From Cordilura impudica (taxonomy: Eukaryota; Arthropoda; Insecta; Diptera; Scathophagidae), in contig OY821520.1 in the NCBI GenBank assembly GCA_963682025.1, positions 85,422,965-85,486,964 of the forward strand: DNA of 64,000 nucleotides. Direction: 5' to 3'. Shown piece after piece: positions 1 to 12,413 of this stretch; the stretch's first letter is position 1; each line of letters begins with the position of its first letter. The notes under the pieces are model-generated. The model had not been told where the DNA came from and made no database searches. It was given only the letters and a program-made list of their open reading frames with translations. The position numbers and the translations under genes were made by a program.

Positions 1-1070
1 ATATCGTTTAAAAATTTTACTGATAATTTTGCTATTTTCTTTTTTTTTTAACGATTCGACTATCGTTAAAAGAAGTTACTGAATTGCGGTACTGAAAAGC
101 TATTAATTTCTCCGGAATGTCAATATTTTTTTTAAATGTAAACATTTTTTATATGTAAACATATTTGGTGTTTTTTTTTTGGAATTTCAGTTTGTGTTTA
201 ACGAATAAAATTTATATATTAAAGATGCAATTGATGTCTTGTAAATTTTAAAATTATAATTTCCGACGTTTTGATATGATTTTCTGAAATTCAATTAATT
301 CTAATTTATAATTGGAAATTTTTAATTCCAGTTTTTAGAATTGATATTTTCTTAAATTTGAATGGAAAATTTATAAAGTGCAATTTTTTATTTATGTGAA
401 TAATAATGCTTTAGTAATTATAAACAATTTTTAAGAATTAGATGTAATCGCAATCAGATATTTTGTAGGTAAAGCAGAATAATAATTCTATATAACTATG
501 TAGAACTGTTTTGAAAGCAACAAACTCATTGATGAACTCGGTAACTCTATTTTGTAAAGACAACAAAATGTTAATATGCCAAACTTATGTTCATATTTGT
601 AAAAGAATAATGAAAAAACGTATGAAATAAAAGACCAGCCCGTGTATACTCTGTTCTGTTCTGTATGATATCTATTTGAAAATATTGACATTCATGTTAA
701 AATAGAAATAACTATTGCAAAGCTAATTAGAACAAACAAAAATTGTGGCGCCATCTACTGTGGCATAGTCACGCTGAGCAAAATGAAGTGACACTCTGTT
801 AATGCAAAAGAAATGTATTTTCCCCACAACAAAATATTGCAGAATTTTATGTAAATAAAATAATATACCGATTTATTTCTAACATGCAGTTATTATGGAT
901 ATACATATATAGAATATATATATTATTTAATATGTGTATGTATGTATGTATATGTAAATATTACACACAAAAAATACAACATCAAACATTATTTTTGTGT
1001 TTTTCTCTTTAAATAAATTAATACATAAAAATTTTTTTTTGCTAAATTTACATTGTTTTCTTTTTATTAA
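1..1070. other. AT-rich non-coding DNA, no gene seen
   Basis: No open frame with protein-like composition. There are long A and T runs and short TATA and TGTA tracts near 900-955. A short segment near 745-775 (GTGGCGCCATC followed by CTGTGGC) resembles motifs found at transposon ends, but no partner end was found. Confidence 0.6.
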
Positions 1071-1074
1071 CAAC

Positions 1075-1893
1075 TAAGGTATTTTTACTCCCTTTATATT
1101 AACTCGTAGTGTCTGCTTGTCGAAAAAATTTTGGATCGATTTTAACCCCTTTCCCGTGACCCAATCGATCTGAAACTTTGCGGGCAGGCTCGTGGCAATG
1201 ACAGAAATGATCTAGTAAATTTTTTTAGTGATGCTAAAACAATGGAAACTTTTAAATTTTTCTACCAGAGTTTATAAAAAAATGTACAAAGGGCTAGTTT
1301 TTATTATATTATTACAACAACGACCACAAAAACAACAAGTCCAGCTATGACAACAATATAACATTTAGAATAACAACAAGAACACTATAGAAACATCATA
1401 TTTTTCATTTTTTTTTTACTTTTTCAGAGATTTCCCTGGACCTGTTCCACCGATTTTAATGATTTTTGAAATAGGAATCTTTCCATGAATTTGGTGAATC
1501 ATTCTCACTAAAAATGATCACTGTAGCTGCACTATTCAGGGCGTGATCGTGACAAGAACAACATAGAAAATTATATTTTTTCAAGACTTTTTTTAGTTCT
1601 TCATTTAAATCTCGGGCCCTAATCGACCGATTTGGACGATTTTAAACAGCAAACTTTTTAGGATGTTATTGAATAATTTTTTGTGTCAACGAGCACCCTA
1701 GCTGCCCGATTGATGCCGTCATCGTGATTTCCACAGACGGACAGACGGACATCGCTACATCAACTCTGGTTGTTATAAGGATCACAAATATATATATTTT
1801 ATGGGGTCCAAATTTTTTTTTTATAATTATTACAAACGTAATGACAAACTTATATATACCCTCTGCACACTGGAGTGGAGGGTATAAAAATAG
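1075..1893 (+). repeat. C-family-like dispersed repeat, divergent copy
   Basis: The right end reads GGAGGGTATAAAAA, the ending typical of this repeat class. About 150 bp before it is a GACGGACAGACGGACATCGC tract followed by GTTGTTATAAGGATCA, as also seen in the copy at 3190-3562. The left boundary near ACTCCCTTTATATTAACTCG is estimated. Open frames inside it are not protein-like. Confidence 0.55.
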
Positions 1894-3189
1894 TTTTTTA
1901 TATAACTGTAATGGGGCTTCATTACGACTTACGAGGTCAGAATATTTGTATTAATATCTTTTTAAAAAGCAGTGTTAGAGAAAAAATAACTGTTTATGTA
2001 AATGTAATGGGGCTTTATTACGACATAGGTCAGTATGTTTTCATTAATAACTATTAAAATAACAGTGTTAGAAAAATGGGGATTTCACGTAAATATAAAG
2101 CATTGGTTAGTAGAATATGATAGCATACATAACTCGAATCGTTCTTAAGTCGACTTAGGCGGTTATCGGTTGTGACTTTATATTATAAAGTATTTGTTTA
2201 ACTTAAAAAAAAATATTTATGGAAATCGAAAAAATCGACATCAGTGATGCATACACATTTTTGATTGCTTGTAGTTTGTTTTATCGAATGTTCATCGATA
2301 AGAGTAAGAGAATAACCAAGATGGCGATACTCTTACTCTCTTGAAGCAAACAAAAATGTAATTGTATGTAAGTATTTACATTTATGCTGATTGCATTTAA
2401 TAACTGCTTTCAATTTAAAAAAAAAACACGAAAATACCTAAAATTTTTGTTAATTATTGCAAAAAATCTAGACATTATAATGTGAATTTTAGCCCTTATT
2501 GTCTAGTGTTGACAACCTTCGTTATAATATTGCATTTAGAACACGTATGGAGGGTATAAAAAATTCGGCACAGCCGAATTTAACACACTTATTTGTAATG
2601 CCTTTAACTATAAAATTTATTAACAACTTGTCATTTTGTATAATTTAATTTTTGTTGTATGAAGCCCTTCATAAAATATAGTTGAATTCTAATTACTTAG
2701 TACATGTAAACAAGCCGACATATAAATTAGTTTTTTTTAAACTTATTTTTTATTAACAATCTTCTTTTTTTTTTTGAAGGCAACATAAATTTATTTTATG
2801 TTAAAAAAAAAAAACTACTCAAAACGAACCTCTTTACGTTTTATGGAATGGAAGATCAGCAGATGGAAAACAAATGTAAACATGAATTTATGGAACAGGT
2901 TTATTTGGCATCTTGAAAAAAATTGAAGCCAACAACTGTTGTATGATTTTTATTTGTTTTTTATTTATTTTTTGGTTTTTGTCGTACTCATCCATACACA
3001 CGTCCTTCTTAGGTGTCGTTTAAAAAGTTTCAATTTTAAAGGTTGGTCGTATTTCAGATTATTACACCCAGAAAAACAAATCTGTTTGTTTCTAGCATGT
3101 TAATATGTATGTCTGCCAGAACTTTCAAATAATTATTTGTGGAAAAAATCTAAAGCGGTGAAATGATTCTATAAAATGAAAAAAAAAAA
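1894..3189. other. Non-coding DNA with repeat-end fragments
   Basis: No gene is seen. Around 2540-2592 a GGAGGGTATAAAAA right end lies directly against TTCGGCACAGCCGAA and TTTAACACACTT, an inverted C-family left end, so two repeat termini are juxtaposed. Two short similar segments near 1905-2010 contain GTAATGGGGCTT. Confidence 0.5.
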
Positions 3190-3562
3190 AAACAAGTAAG
3201 AGTGTAAAATTCGGCTATGCCAAATCTTTGGGGTTTTAAATTGTTTAATTTAAACAAAATATTTGAAAAAATAAACAATTGATAAAGTTGCTTCTAAATT
3301 GTTACAACAAACATACTAAATTTGTAGCATTTTTAGATGTGTCTCCATATTTTCGACCATATCTTGGGACATTGATACCGGATTTATTCCTATTTAAATA
3401 CAACCTGCTCAAAATAATGATAAACAATACTGCTCTAGGTTTTTCCAGGTAAATGGTTTATTTTGTGAATGAGCGTGATTTAGACAGACAGACAGACAGA
3501 CGAACAGATGGACATCGCTATATCGACTCGAGTTGTTATAAGGATCAAGAATATATATACTA
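3190..3562 (+). repeat. C-family dispersed repeat, right-truncated
   Basis: Begins AACAAGTAAGAGTGTAAAAT followed by the near-palindrome TTCGGCTATGCCAAA. It contains the family segments TGTCTCCATATTTTCGACC, GACAGACAGACAGACGAACAG and TCGAGTTGTTATAAGGATCA, then stops before the usual GGTATAAAAA end. It matches the copies at 32872 (+) and 55003-55490 (-). Confidence 0.7.
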
Positions 3563-4430
3563 CTCCGCAAAGAGAGCAAGCATCCAAAGAAGTGGGCCAA
3601 AAAATATGAAAAAAAAAATTTTAATATATAAAAATTCTTCATATGATCCAGAGAATTATTAGAACTATTAGAATAATAAAAATAAAATAAATCATTTTTT
3701 ATTCAACTAAAATTTGGAACAAAATTTTTAGTTTAAATATGCGTTCGGACGGAAGTCATTTTAGTACTAAGTAAATTTAAATTTAAAGACATTTTTTTTT
3801 TATAAATTTAACAAGTTTTCAAAAAACTCATACGCCGCACATTGGGTTGAAATGTGTCAAAAGTGAGAATAAATTCAAAAGTTGAAATTAATATATTGTA
3901 ATAAGTTTTGGTACCGGGTTAAAACAGATAAAATTCGCCATAAATTGCTGTCAAAAAAATGTTTCCAAGTTGTTTACTTTTTTTGTTATACTCTCCCAAA
4001 GTTCATTAATTTTCGCTAATTAAGTGCAAAGTGGTAAAAAAAAACTACGAATTTGAATTATATTTTTTTGATTGTTTATTCTAAAATCAAAACTTCTTTA
4101 AAGGGAAGCTTCAACTTCAGGTATCGGTCTATTTTCTTGATAAAATCTTCTTAGAAAAAATTTTTTGGAAATACTTTTAACATTTTTTTGAATATTATCC
4201 CAAAAATGTGTATTTTTGAAATAAATATTGAGATTGGGTAAAACTTTTTCCATAATAAATTACTATGGGGTTTCAGCTTGCGGATTCCAAAAAAACATAT
4301 TGCGTATATGTGCAATTATGAAAAATATTTAACTTTCTTTTAAAAATCCCCAGTTGCAAATCAAAATATGCTGCAGACGCAATAGCTTACACTTGTTCAT
4401 TGTTTTTAAACTCTTTCTTTTAACTCATAC
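3563..4430. other. Non-coding DNA, nothing recognised
   Basis: AT-rich sequence with homopolymer runs. No protein-like frame, RNA gene or inverted repeat was seen. Confidence 0.5.
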
Positions 4431-4439
4431 TCTCTGTTG

Positions 4440-5370
4440 GTCTGCCATGCCTCATTCTGCCTTATCCAATTGATCTGAAACTTGGCCCATAGTCTTGCTG
4501 TGACTACAGATTAGTTTTGGGGTAGTCACGCACAGTCACGTGTGGTCACGCGCAGTCACGGAGTGATCTAAATGTCATTTTCCCTCATCCGATCGATCTG
4601 AAATTTGGTCCATACACTTGCTGTGAAAAAAAGATTAACTTTGACTTAGTCACGCACAGTCACGCATGGTCACGCACAGTCACGGAGTGATCTAAATGTC
4701 ATTTACCCTCATCCGATCGATCTGAAATTTGGTCCATACACTTGCTGTGAAAAAAGACTAACTTTGAATAAGTCACGCACAGTAACGCATGGTCACGTAC
4801 AGTCACGCAGTGATATAAATGTCATTTCCCCTCATCCGATCGATCTGAAACTTGGTCTATACACTTGCTGTGAAAAAAGATTAACTTTGACTTAGTCACG
4901 CACAGTCACGCATGGTCACGGAGTGATCTAAATGTCATTTCCCCTCATCCGATCGATCTGAAATTTGGTCCATATACTTGCTGTGAAAAAAGATTAACTT
5001 TGACTTAGTCACGCATGGTTACGCACAGTCACGGAGTGATCTAAATGTCATTTACCATCATCCGACCGATCTGAAACTTGGTCGATATACTTGCTGTAAA
5101 GAAAGATCAACTTCGACATAGTCACGCGCAGTCACGCACAGTCACGGATTGATTTAAAATCCATGTTCCCTTATCCGATCGATCTAAAACTTGGTCGATA
5201 GACTTGCTGTGAAAAAAGATTAACTTTGACATAGTCACGCTCAGTCACGGAGAGATTAAAACCCCACTTCCCCTCATCCAATAGATATGAAACTTTGTCC
5301 ATAGACTTGTTGTGGCCAAAGATTAATTTTAAGATAGTCACACACAGTCACGGAAATATTCAAAACTCAT
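4440..5370 (+). repeat. Tandem array of ~113-125 bp units (GTCACGCAC satellite-like)
   Basis: The phrase GATCTGAAA(C/T)TTGGTC and close variants recurs at 4472, 4595, 4719, 4842, 4955, 5068, 5181 and 5284. This gives eight units with spacings of 123, 124, 123, 113, 113, 113 and 103 bp. Within each unit a shorter 10-11 bp motif, AGTCACGCAC or CATGGTCACG, is itself repeated, and losing one sub-repeat explains the 113-bp units. An inverted single unit lies at about 6160-6350. Confidence 0.85.
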
Positions 5371-5890
5371 ATGCATAAGGAAAGAAAGAGTTTTAATAAA
5401 AACTTTGTTTTTATGGGTTAGATTATTTTGTCTTTCTTTTCGTTACTGTGATTTAGTATATCAACAACTTATTTTAATGATCATATATATTAGAGTGGGA
5501 CGAAACTGAAAAAGTACAATGATAAGACAAAGTGTAGAAAACTCTTTAAATTGCAATAAATGTTTCCGGTTTGCGATAAATTCATTGTATAAATACAAAT
5601 GCATCATATTTAATAAAAATCACTACTTTTATTTTATTCTACAAATTGAAGAAAATAGTTAGTTTTAGTATTACAAATTGTGGCATAACATTTTTTTAGT
5701 TCAACATACTTAAAATGAACGATTGCATGCGATACTCTTTGTTGTATCCTGTGGACATGAGATTCTAGTTGAAAAGCTTATAAACTATATTCACAACACG
5801 GCCATACATTTCTTTAAGCTCTACCCGTGGTTTTATTTGCCTCCTACATTACATAAATTCTTTATTCACGGGTTAGAAATAGTATCACAT

Positions 5891-6494
5891 TAGGGCGGGT
5901 CGATTTAAAAATTGCTCAAGTGACAAGGGATCAAAATAAGAAATCGACCCCCACTAACTTTGGAGGGCCGACCCACCCATGCCAGTGGCACACTCCCTGG
6001 GACCACCCTGGAGGGTTCCCCATACAAACATTTAAAAAAATCGCCATTTTTTGTTTAGAATTGGGTTGACTATGTTTAATTTAATATTAAAATTAACACT
6101 CATACGTCTACGTATCTTCTACTCTGCTAATAAATAATAATCATTCGCCTGGACTATGTTATGTTATTCAAAAGATCGATCGGATGAGGGTAAATAACTT
6201 TTAGATCACTCCGTGACTATGCGTCACTATGCGTGAATCTGCGCGACTACCCCAAAATTAATCTATAGTCACAACAAGACTATAGGCCAAGTTTAAGATC
6301 AATTGCATGAGGGGAATGGGGTTGCCCCATGGCAGGCAGACAGACAGACAGACAGACAGGTCAAAAGTCGGCACATCAGAATTCGTTTTAGTGGTATGGT
6401 TCCTTGGGCAAAGTTTCTTATATTGATCACTAGAATATGACTTTCCTTGTCACTAGAGCGATTTTTTTGCCTCCCTACAAATCGTGCCGCCCTA
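5891..6494. mobile_element. 604-bp terminal-inverted-repeat element with 9-bp target duplication
   Basis: The left end starts TAGGGCGG and the right end finishes CCGCCCTA. Further in, TTGCTCAAGTGACAAGG on the left is matched inversely by CCTTGTCACTAGAGCGA on the right. The flanks are identical 9-bp repeats GTATCACAT (5882-5890 and 6495-6503), and the interrupted Transib frame is restored when one copy is removed. There is no transposase gene, so it is non-autonomous. A 9-bp duplication favours a Mutator-like origin over hAT (8 bp), but the superfamily is not established. Confidence 0.8.
6160..6350 (-). repeat. Inverted single unit of the 4440-5370 tandem array
   Basis: The reverse complement reads through CTCATCCGATCGATC, GTCACGGAGTGATCTAAA and TTTTGGGGTAGTC, matching the first unit of the tandem array. 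It lies inside the 604-bp element and is followed by a (CAGA)n tract at 6340-6358. Confidence 0.75.
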
Positions 6495-6874
6495 GTATCA
6501 CATGCATTATTGCCAATTGGCCAACTATCTGAGGAAGCTCAAGAAGCTCGAAACAAAGATTTTAAAAATTATAGAAAACACTATGCGCGTAAATGCAGTC
6601 GGGAGAAGTCGAATGAAGACATATTTAATGGGTTTCTACTTAGTTCAGATCCATTACTTACCGCAAAAAAAATTATAAGAAAAAAATTCATCATATACCA
6701 CAGATGGCACTGGATTTAATAATTTTGCAAAACACATCAGGTGAAGAAGAGGTTAATGATGATGAATATGAAGATGATGACTATGAAAGTGATGATGACT
6801 ATGATGGGTGTGAAATATGAAGTAATGGTGATTACAAGAATAAAAAATATGTTGATATGGAGCATAATAATTAA

Positions 6875-7686
6875 AAAACAAGTAAAAAAAATATAGTCGG
6901 TCTAGACCGATACCCTATACAATGGTTTAGAGAGCCTATCACTTCGGTGGAACTAATTGGATAAAGAAAATAAGCATAAACCAAATTTATGTGGCATTGT
7001 TATTCTTTTTTTTTTGGCTGCAGATATGAAAAAGTTCATATCGGGTGCTATATTTATATGGGGACTAGGTCGAAAAATGGACCGATCCTGACTTTATTTG
7101 GTGAAGTCATTTACATTTTGAAAAAACATAGAAACCAAATTTGAGAAAAATCTGTGCAATATTTTTGTTTTTTGATAGATTTAAGTGAAGATCGTGAAGC
7201 AGCTCTATATGGGGCATATGACTAAGAATTGTCCTATAGGGATTGTTTTTGGACTACTGATTAATGGATATTATAAACACATACGAACCCAAGTTGACTG
7301 AGATCTATATGATAGTTTGGATTTTATGGCAATTTATGTTGATTTCATAAGGGTCATTTGTATGGGGACTAGGTCTGAACATAGACCGAATTTCACCAAT
7401 TTCAGCAGCTTTCATTCTATGGAATATAAAGGCTTATATACAAACTTTCATCAAAATATATTCATATTTGCGACCTGCAGTTTGATTACAAGGTTTACAT
7501 GGACACACAGACGGACGGACGGACGGACTGACGGACGGACGGACGGACATCGCTAAATCGACTCAGAAAGTGATTCTGAGTCGATCGGTATAAGAAAAGA
7601 TGGGTCTAGGTCAAATATTTTTGGTAGCTACAAACAGCAGTACAAAGTCATTATACCCTCACCACGTTGTGGTATAGGGTATAAAA
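6875..7686 (+). repeat. A-family dispersed repeat, full length (~810 bp)
   Basis: The left end is AAACAAGTAA followed by the palindrome-containing TAGTCGGTCTAGACCGAT. The right end is the hairpin GTGGTATAGGGTATAAAAA. Internal landmarks are TATGGGGACTAGGTC (twice), an (ACGG)n tract at 7505-7548, and AAGTCATTATACCC. It was inserted just after the Transib relic. It has no coding capacity. Confidence 0.85.
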
Positions 7687-7849
7687 ATCTAACCTTGGTA
7701 ATGTTAAATCTATCCTTTTTTGTCTCTTAGTGTTAACCTTGGTTTGAATAATGGTTTCAGAACACGGTTGGTTGTTTATATAGAAACATTTAATTATTAT
7801 ACACTGAAACGAAGGAAAAATCGGTTTAAAAAATCGTAAAAAATACATT

Positions 7850-10340
7850 CCATCTTGGGTTGCCACATGGCCTGGAACGAGCTTGATTGTGAAGATTTTT
7901 TAGGTCTTGTCAAGTGTCAAGATAAAATGTATTTTGTCAAGCTAAAATACTTGTTCACGCTTTAAATTTTATTTTTAATTTTTAAAATTTTGGAAATATA
8001 ATATTAAAAAAATGTTTCATCAATAGTTTAATCACCAAACCCTTAAAAAGTACCAACACTTGCAATTCTCCCCATACACAACATTGACTTATTGCTTCAT
8101 TTTGCCCAACACTAAAAAATTTACAGCATTAAACATGTGATTGGAATTAAGTATTTTGTTGATGTAAATAGTAAGTTTAAAGTATTTAATTTTATATTTG
8201 TTTAAGAATTTTAATATATTTTTATAGAATAATATATTGAGCTTTCTATTGTCCATTTACCATGGAAAATAACGAAGATTCTCGATCTTCAAAAAAGGGT
8301 AGATATACAACATTCTGCGACAAATGGATTGAAGAGGAAGAATATTGCACATGGATAATAAAAGATGATTATACAGCGTTTTGTGAATTATACCAAATTG
8401 AAGTTTATATAAAATATGAAGGAAGTCGAGCATTACAGAAACATATCCAAGCAAAACGACATATCAAATTAGTATTGTCTCAAAAATTGTCACACAGCAT
8501 GATAAACTTCGTTGTTCCGGCAGAGCCAAAAGAGGATTCAAACATATCCAGGGCTGAACTAATGTGCGTTTTTCACAATGTTGTTCACGGGCTTAGTTAT
8601 AATAGCTTAGACTGCCAAATCAAATTAAGTTCTACTATATTTTGCGACAGTAAAATTGCTAATAAAATAAGTTGTGGTCGTACTAAAGTAGCAACTATAA
8701 CACGAAACGTATTGGCACCATTCGCACAAGAAAAAAAAAGCTTATGCATTAAAGGAGTTTTTTTTTTCAGTAAGCATCAAATATTGGAAACGTGAAAATA
8801 CATGCATCAGAAAATTTTTGATTTTTATGAAGACCCAAACGAGGCTTCTAAAGACATTTTTGGCAATATAGTAAGAATAACAAAGGAAAATAACCTTAAC
8901 ATTCAGCAAATTACAGCATACAATGCTGATAACGCGGCAGTTAATTACGAAAATTCCGCGTTTAAAAGACTTAAAGATGTAAACCAGAAAATTATAAAGG
9001 CAAATTGCAATTGCCATGTAATATATAACTGTATCAAAAATACTTTAAATGCTTTACCTGTGGATATTGAAAACATTGTGATTAAAACTTTCACTGAATT
9101 TAGCTCATCAGCTTTGTCAAACGAAAAGTTAAAGGAATGCTTTGAGTTTGCATGCATCGAATACAAACGTCTACTTCGGCATGTTCCCGCACGATGGCTT
9201 ATCCTCTTGCCCGCAATTGACCGATTATTACATTCTTGGCCTGCAGTTAAAAGGTACGTTTTGCATAAAGGAAAAACAACTGCAAAAAAGTTATCTGGGA
9301 ATTTGTATCATATGGAATTTCAGATACTGAACTTAATAATGAGGATGAAGAATGCACTTCTGAAGGATTATCAGAGGCATATTTGTATTTCATTCATAAT
9401 GTAATGCATGAATTCCATTCAGCTATATTAACACTTGAAAATGATTAGTGGAACTGCGCATAAGTAAACTTATGAGTAATGTTCAAAGCCGAAGAAGAGT
9501 TGGTTTTTATGATAATAATTATATTCAAATATTCAAACAAAAAGCAAATCAATTTTTAACAAATGCTATTTCATACTTGGAGCAACGATATGATTTCGGA
9601 GACGAATCAATTTACAAACAAATATCAGTTTTAAATCTTAAACAATCTCTTTTATCATGGGATACATTATCGTAACTTCCAATAATTTTTCAGATTCTAT
9701 TCTATTGACAATGACATTTTATATACAGATTATTACTGTCTTCGGGAAGTGTTTAATTAATTGACAAAATATATTCCTATTGATAAAATATGGTCTTACC
9801 TTTTCAAAAAATGTGATAAAAATAACTTAATTAATATATTTAAATTTATCTCATTTATTTTTTCTGTTCCACTCAGTAACGCTTTCTGTGAAAGAACGTG
9901 CAGTATATTAAACAATTTATATTCTAAAGAAAGGAATATAATGTCATTTGGCCTTATAAAGGCTGAACTATTAATAAGACAAAATTTTGATGAAAATTGT
10001 AAAAATTTTCAAAATTTTTTATTAACGCCCAAAGGAACAGAACCAGTTAAGTTTGTTACTAAAAGTACAAAGTATATGTGGAAAAATTAACATAAAAAAA
10101 TAACCACGATGTAAATTACTTGTAAAATATTTATATTATTTGACAGAGAATTGTAATTGTTACGTTTTTTTCTTAATTTTTCTATAATTTTTATGTTTTT
10201 ATTGTTTTTTTTTTAAATAAAATTTAGCTGTTTCATACGTATGAGTAATATTATTTGTCAAGATATTTGTTTGAAATCGAGCTCATTTGAGCTTAGTGTC
10301 GAACTGGCTGGGTTTTGGGATGTGCCAAGCCTAATTAATT
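7850..10340 (+). mobile_element. Probable extent of a degraded hAT-like element
   Basis: Around the broken transposase, TTGGGTTGCCACAT (7855) and the inverse of TTAGGCTTGGCACATCCC (right end near 10335) are similar. Both are followed inward by GAGCT(T/C)GATT. No convincing 8-bp target duplication was found, so the limits are tentative. Confidence 0.35.
8262..10090 (+). pseudogene. hAT-superfamily transposase, broken
   Basis: The product would be a hAT DDE transposase. From the ATG at 8262, a BED-like zinc-finger region (TAFCELY then H-x4-H, with one expected Cys replaced by Tyr) is followed by the Asp-containing core YNADNAAVNY near residue 220. The LRHVPARWLILLPAI block near 9180 and a C-terminal dimerisation block (LSNAFCERTCSILN, 9875-9910) complete it. 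The gene is cut by an in-frame TGA at 8793, a frameshift near 9290, a stop at 9446 and another shift between 9675 and 9760. The region around 8750-8800 also seems to have lost sequence. It resembles KIAA1586/ZBED-type hAT proteins. No autonomous function is expected. Confidence 0.75.
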
Positions 10341-11990
10341 AATTTTTAAAAGTAATTATAAAAGACAAATGTTTTTAATGTTTGTTTGTGAAAATTCTGT
10401 TTTTATATAAATGTTTTTGTATATATTTTTGAATGAATGTTTTTGTATATATTTTGAAGGTAAACGGTGTTTACCGAAATATTGGGAAACATAAAATAAG
10501 AATTAAATTAAAGAAAAAAAAAAGCCCCCTTTTGTTTTTATCTTATTGAAAATTGATGGCCTCAATCCGAATCAGAAAATAAATTTTAAATGTGTAGGAA
10601 TATAACAGAATTTTCAAAATTTCTTTATATGGGTGGGCGGATTGTGAAGTCCACATATGAAAGCTATAAATGAAAAAAAAGTAGTGAAATGTTATTAAAT
10701 AAATTTAATTTAATAATACGAGGGATTAACTAATAAATTCTTTTCTTATAATATATCAATACATCAATGTTTGCATAGTGGACGGTTTTTCACGTTTACG
10801 ACAATTTTTATGTTTGAAAAACTTTTGTGTTAAACTTTTTTATTTATTTATTTTTTTTTTTTTCTGAGAAACGTGATTATTATTTTCAAATGTAGAACAC
10901 TTCTAGAAAATTTCAAAAAGTCGATTACTTTGACTTGAAATTTCTCATTTGTCGGACTCAGAGAGTAAATTGTTTTTTTTACAGAGCAAAGGAAAATCAT
11001 ATAGGAATCATAATTTATAAATATATATAATAAATTTATGAAATACTAACATTTTATTTGTTAAATCTAAACTCAATTTTAAATGAAGAAATTACTTTTA
11101 AGCTCTGCATTCAGAGTAATGAAATATTTTTTAAAAAAATGTTTCTTCAATAGAATAAATTCAAATCAATAACTAGTTTGTGTTATATGTATGAGATAAA
11201 TAAACGCAGTTAGAAGCTGAAGAAGCGAAAGAAGAAACTTGTGCCAATTCTTAACAAAAAAATGTTGTTTGTAACACGTTTTTCAGTCGTTATTTATAAA
11301 ATAGCAAAAATTTGTGCTTAGACAATCGACTTGTATGATAAATAAACATGTTTAAAATTTTTGTGTTTTTGCGTGTTGTTTTTTTGGAACACACAAACAT
11401 CTAAAACGACAAAGTTAATCGAATAATTATGTTATTTTTTTTTATAAAATTACCAACCGCTTGAGAACAATTACCTCTGTTAATAAATATTTAATTGGCA
11501 CAAAGTGAAAATTATGACATTTTTTTATGACATTTTTTTATATATTTTTTTTAGGAATCATGATAAGTTTTAAAATACAATTGAAATAAAATATAAATAG
11601 ATACAATTAAAGCATTTTGTGGGGTCAATAACTGAATTCTTATATTTAAAGTTTAAAAATCCCCTTTAAAAAAAATAATTATTTTTAAGATGAAATCTTT
11701 GATTATTAATACATTGAGCTTTTAAGAATTCATAAATCTGGGCCTACAATGATATTAGATAAATTTTATAAATACAAATATATATATATTTTAGTATGCC
11801 CGGTCGTGCATCGCTACGACTTACCGAGACTTATTGACATGTGTTTTCATAATCAATTATTCCTAGGAAGTTTGTATTGTGCAATTAAAACATTATAAAT
11901 TATTTACTTTATATTGTTAATTTAAATTTTTTTTTGTTTTTTCATTTGGTGCAAAACTTATCACATTTTTCGGCGTTCCTCTCACAATTA
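10091..11990. other. AT-rich non-coding DNA
   Basis: No gene is recognised. A 27-bp direct repeat (AATGTTTTTGTATATATTTT-type) occurs twice at 10401-10455. Otherwise there are only long A/T runs. Confidence 0.5.
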
Positions 11991-11994
11991 CAGT

Positions 11995-12300
11995 GCTCCA
12001 GATAATTTCATTTTAATTTAATATTTACTTTGTATGGGACTACTCACATTAATAATAGATGACCTCTCACTGCCATAGTACTCGAGATATATGATATTGA
12101 ATAATTACTTTGTATGGGAGATGCCATGCCCAATTAACCGATCCCGCCCATTTTCGACATGGCTACTAAAATTAATAATAGGTAACCTCCCACAAATCTG
12201 CAAAGCTCTCCCTGTCATAGTACTCAATATATATTATATTATAAGCTCATTTTGTTATGGGAGGTGCCACGCCCACTAAAAATATTAACACAATTTATAG
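11995..12300. repeat. Imperfect direct repeats (TTTGTATGGGA...CATAGTACTC units)
   Basis: Two to three related segments each contain TTTGTATGGGA, ATTAATAATAG(A/G)T(G/A)ACCTC and CATAGTACTC before an AT-rich spacer (12032-12110, 12109-12240). The sequence ends with GGGAGGTGCCACGCCCACTA. There is no coding capacity. Confidence 0.5.
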
Positions 12301-12413
12301 CCTACTGTTCTTTTCACCATTGAGTAGAACACTGACAACAATATTGATTTATTACCGGAATGCCTAAATTGTCCCAAACTTTCCTGTAAAAAGTACGGGG
12401 TGACTGTAAAATA

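Larger units (their letters stand above)
5690..6826 (+). pseudogene. Transib transposase relic, C-terminal part, interrupted by an inserted element
   Basis: This is the C-terminal catalytic end of a Transib (RAG1-related) transposase. Coding similarity runs from about 5700 to 5890 and resumes at 6504. In the split frame one reads HKFFIHG, then across the junction LEIVSHALLPIGQLSEEAQE, matching the corresponding part of the copy at 15876-17852. The two zinc-ligand histidines (H-x4-H) lie before the insertion and the presumed catalytic Glu (AQEAR) after it. A frameshift in an A run near 6690 is followed by an acidic tail rich in Asp and Glu ending at a TGA at 6824-6826. The N-terminal two thirds are missing, and an upstream stop or frameshift sits near 5705. 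Removing the inserted 604 bp plus one 9-bp repeat restores the frame, so insertion came later. It is not functional. Confidence 0.8.

Noticed and set aside
3200..3225. TTCGGCTATGCC palindromes as operator or hormone-response sites
   Set aside because: The same sequence is at the same place in every C-family repeat, so it is a repeat-end hairpin.
7317..7556. 79-codon frame ending in RRTDGRTDGRTDG and its relatives at 29908, 37211, 42836 and 60152
   Set aside because: They are translations of the A-family repeat with its ACGG tract; frames are not conserved to a common start or stop.
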